In this document: piece after piece, positions 22,023-22,810 of the stretch | Numbering within the stretch: the stretch's first letter is position 1 | How the letters are laid out: each line of letters starts with the position of its first letter | Assembly (NCBI GenBank): GCA_020024215.1 | Contig: JAHHUC010000033.1 | Location: 1-22,810 of the forward strand | Source of the DNA: Oscillospiraceae bacterium | Lineage (GTDB): Bacteria; Bacillota; Clostridia; Oscillospirales; Ruminococcaceae | Direction: 5' to 3' | Length of the DNA stretch: 22,810 nucleotides | Translations under genes and position numbers: made by a program | The notes under the pieces: generated by a model | The model's input: only the letters and a program-made list of their open reading frames with translations | What the model was told of the DNA's origin: nothing | Database searches by the model: none

Positions 22023-22810
22023 TTATTTTGCAAACGAAGAGCTTCTCAAAGATACCTCACCGGAGGAGAGAATATCCTCAATTTTGTCCCTTTTTACAAT
22101 CAGATTTCCGTTTTCATTTATGTCACTTGCCAAGCCCTCATACTCAATGTTGTTTTTTATGTATGTGATGTTTTTGCCCAAAACAAGTGAGGATTTTTTA
22201 TATTCTTCTATTATGCTCTTATCATTGAGATTTTTATATAGGGTCAGAAGATTGTTTATAAGCTCTGCCGTGATAAGATTTCTTGATGCGCCCTTTGATG
22301 CTGCCGAGCCTGCTATGCCCGATATGTCAGGGGGAAAATTTTCGGTTGAGACATTTATCCCTATGCCCACAATTATTTTGCTTATGCTTCTTGTTTCCAA
22401 ATCGGTTATGGCCTCTGTGAGGATTCCGCACACCTTTTTATTATCTGCAAAAATATCATTCACCCATTTTATTTTTATATCCTTGGAGGAAAATTTGCAA
22501 AGCGTGTTCTTTACAGCTACTGCTGCTGCTATTGTCACCTTCATAGTCTCCTTTAATTCTGTGCATGGCTCCAATAAAAAGCTTGCGTATATGCCTGTGT
22601 CGGGGGGACTGAAAAAATCCCTGCCCTTTCTGCCCTTTCCTTCAGTCTGGCTGTTTGCCACTATAACCAGGGGATTTTTTCTCCCGTCGCCCTCTTTTTT
22701 TGCCAAAAGGTTTGTGGAGGTTACCTCGCCTAAGACCCTCAGCTCTATGCCTTTAAACTCATCTTTAAGGTGAGGGTATATACCCTCAAACGAAAGAATA
22801 TCGCTGGAGC
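22023..22810 (-). CDS. birA: Biotin-[acetyl-CoA-carboxylase] ligase BirA, 5' end outside the window
   Basis: BirA activates biotin to biotinyl-AMP and attaches it to the biotin carrier protein; long forms also repress biotin genes. The visible 261 codons contain the catalytic domain: EVTSTN, the biotin-binding loop EGKGRKGRDFF (family G-R-G-R-x-G-R), KWVNDIF (family K-W-P-N-D), the glycine-rich VGIGINV and the C-terminal SH3-like segment EYEGLASDINENGNLIV. The frame is open to the edge through SSDILSFEGIYPHLKDEF, the usual linker before the catalytic domain, so the protein continues upstream; a helix-turn-helix domain, if present, lies outside the window. A TTG at 22706 is inside the domain and is not a true start. 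The first Arg of the glycine/arginine loop is Lys here, a conservative change. Confidence 0.93.
   Translation of the reverse strand, partial: SSDILSFEGIYPHLKDEFKGIELRVLGEVTSTNLLAKKEGDGRKNPLVIVANSQTEGKGRKGRDFFSPPDTGIYASFLLEPCTELKETMKVTIAAAVAVKNTLCKFSSKDIKIKWVNDIFADNKKVCGILTEAITDLETRSISKIIVGIGINVSTENFPPDISGIAGSAASKGASRNLITAELINNLLTLYKNLNDKSIIEEYKKSSLVLGKNITYIKNNIEYEGLASDINENGNLIVKRDKIEDILSSGEVSLRSSSFAK

Noticed and set aside
21943..22773. Long plus-strand ORF over birA
   Set aside because: It mirrors the conserved BirA frame and has a low-complexity Phe/Ser/Leu-rich composition typical of antisense shadows.

Overview
The window looks like a chromosomal stretch of a low-GC Firmicute, most likely a gut-type anaerobic member of the Clostridia. 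The reasons are AGGAGG-type ribosome sites, heavy AGA/ATA codon use, a ClpC-family ATPase, a CbiK-type cobalt chelatase, a murein-dipeptide epimerase, and a remnant of a Tn4451/Tn1549-type element with a large serine recombinase. The genus cannot be fixed from this sequence alone. No tRNA, rRNA or CRISPR array was seen.

Region 1-2945 is the decayed end of an integrative element. It starts with the tail of a small TnpW-like ORF, then a small membrane-protein gene with its own promoter, then 33 codons of a serine recombinase ending at a nonsense codon. About 1.1 kb of unrelated DNA follows: a multi-helix inverted-repeat cluster and an uncharacterised 198-codon gene with its own promoter and terminator. 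After that come the zinc-ribbon and C-terminal parts of a same-family recombinase, full of frameshifts, and its terminator. From about 2945 the sequence reads as ordinary chromosome.

The backbone, left to right: a minus-strand pair of L-Ala-D/L-Glu epimerase and DUF819 membrane protein (2962-5259), probably for recycling of cell-wall dipeptides; a 0.7 kb AT-rich gap; a minus-strand operon of a 703-aa zinc-ribbon membrane protein, a small membrane protein and a HAD phosphatase (5972-9240); a plus-strand group of GNAT acetyltransferase, an 86-aa protein and a histidine phosphatase (9416-10992); a convergent Mn/Fe-type CDF transporter (11054-12238); a candidate noncoding RNA (about 12371-12621); a CbiK chelatase with an atypical exported N-terminus (12855-13781); a 0.58 kb gap; a divergent 2-hydroxyacid-dehydrogenase homologue and small membrane protein (14357-15877); typA/bipA (16111-17931); a ClpC-like ATPase without the usual middle domain (18019-20334); a 49-aa protein with 14 cysteines (20457-20606); and a MATE transporter with the 3' part of birA (20652-22810).

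Convergent gene pairs are generally separated by one tight hairpin that works on both strands. The least explained parts are the 12.37-12.62 kb RNA candidate, the inverted-repeat cluster and gene lodged in the broken recombinase, the Cys-rich mini-protein, the 703-aa membrane protein and the dehydrogenase homologue whose catalytic residues are replaced.
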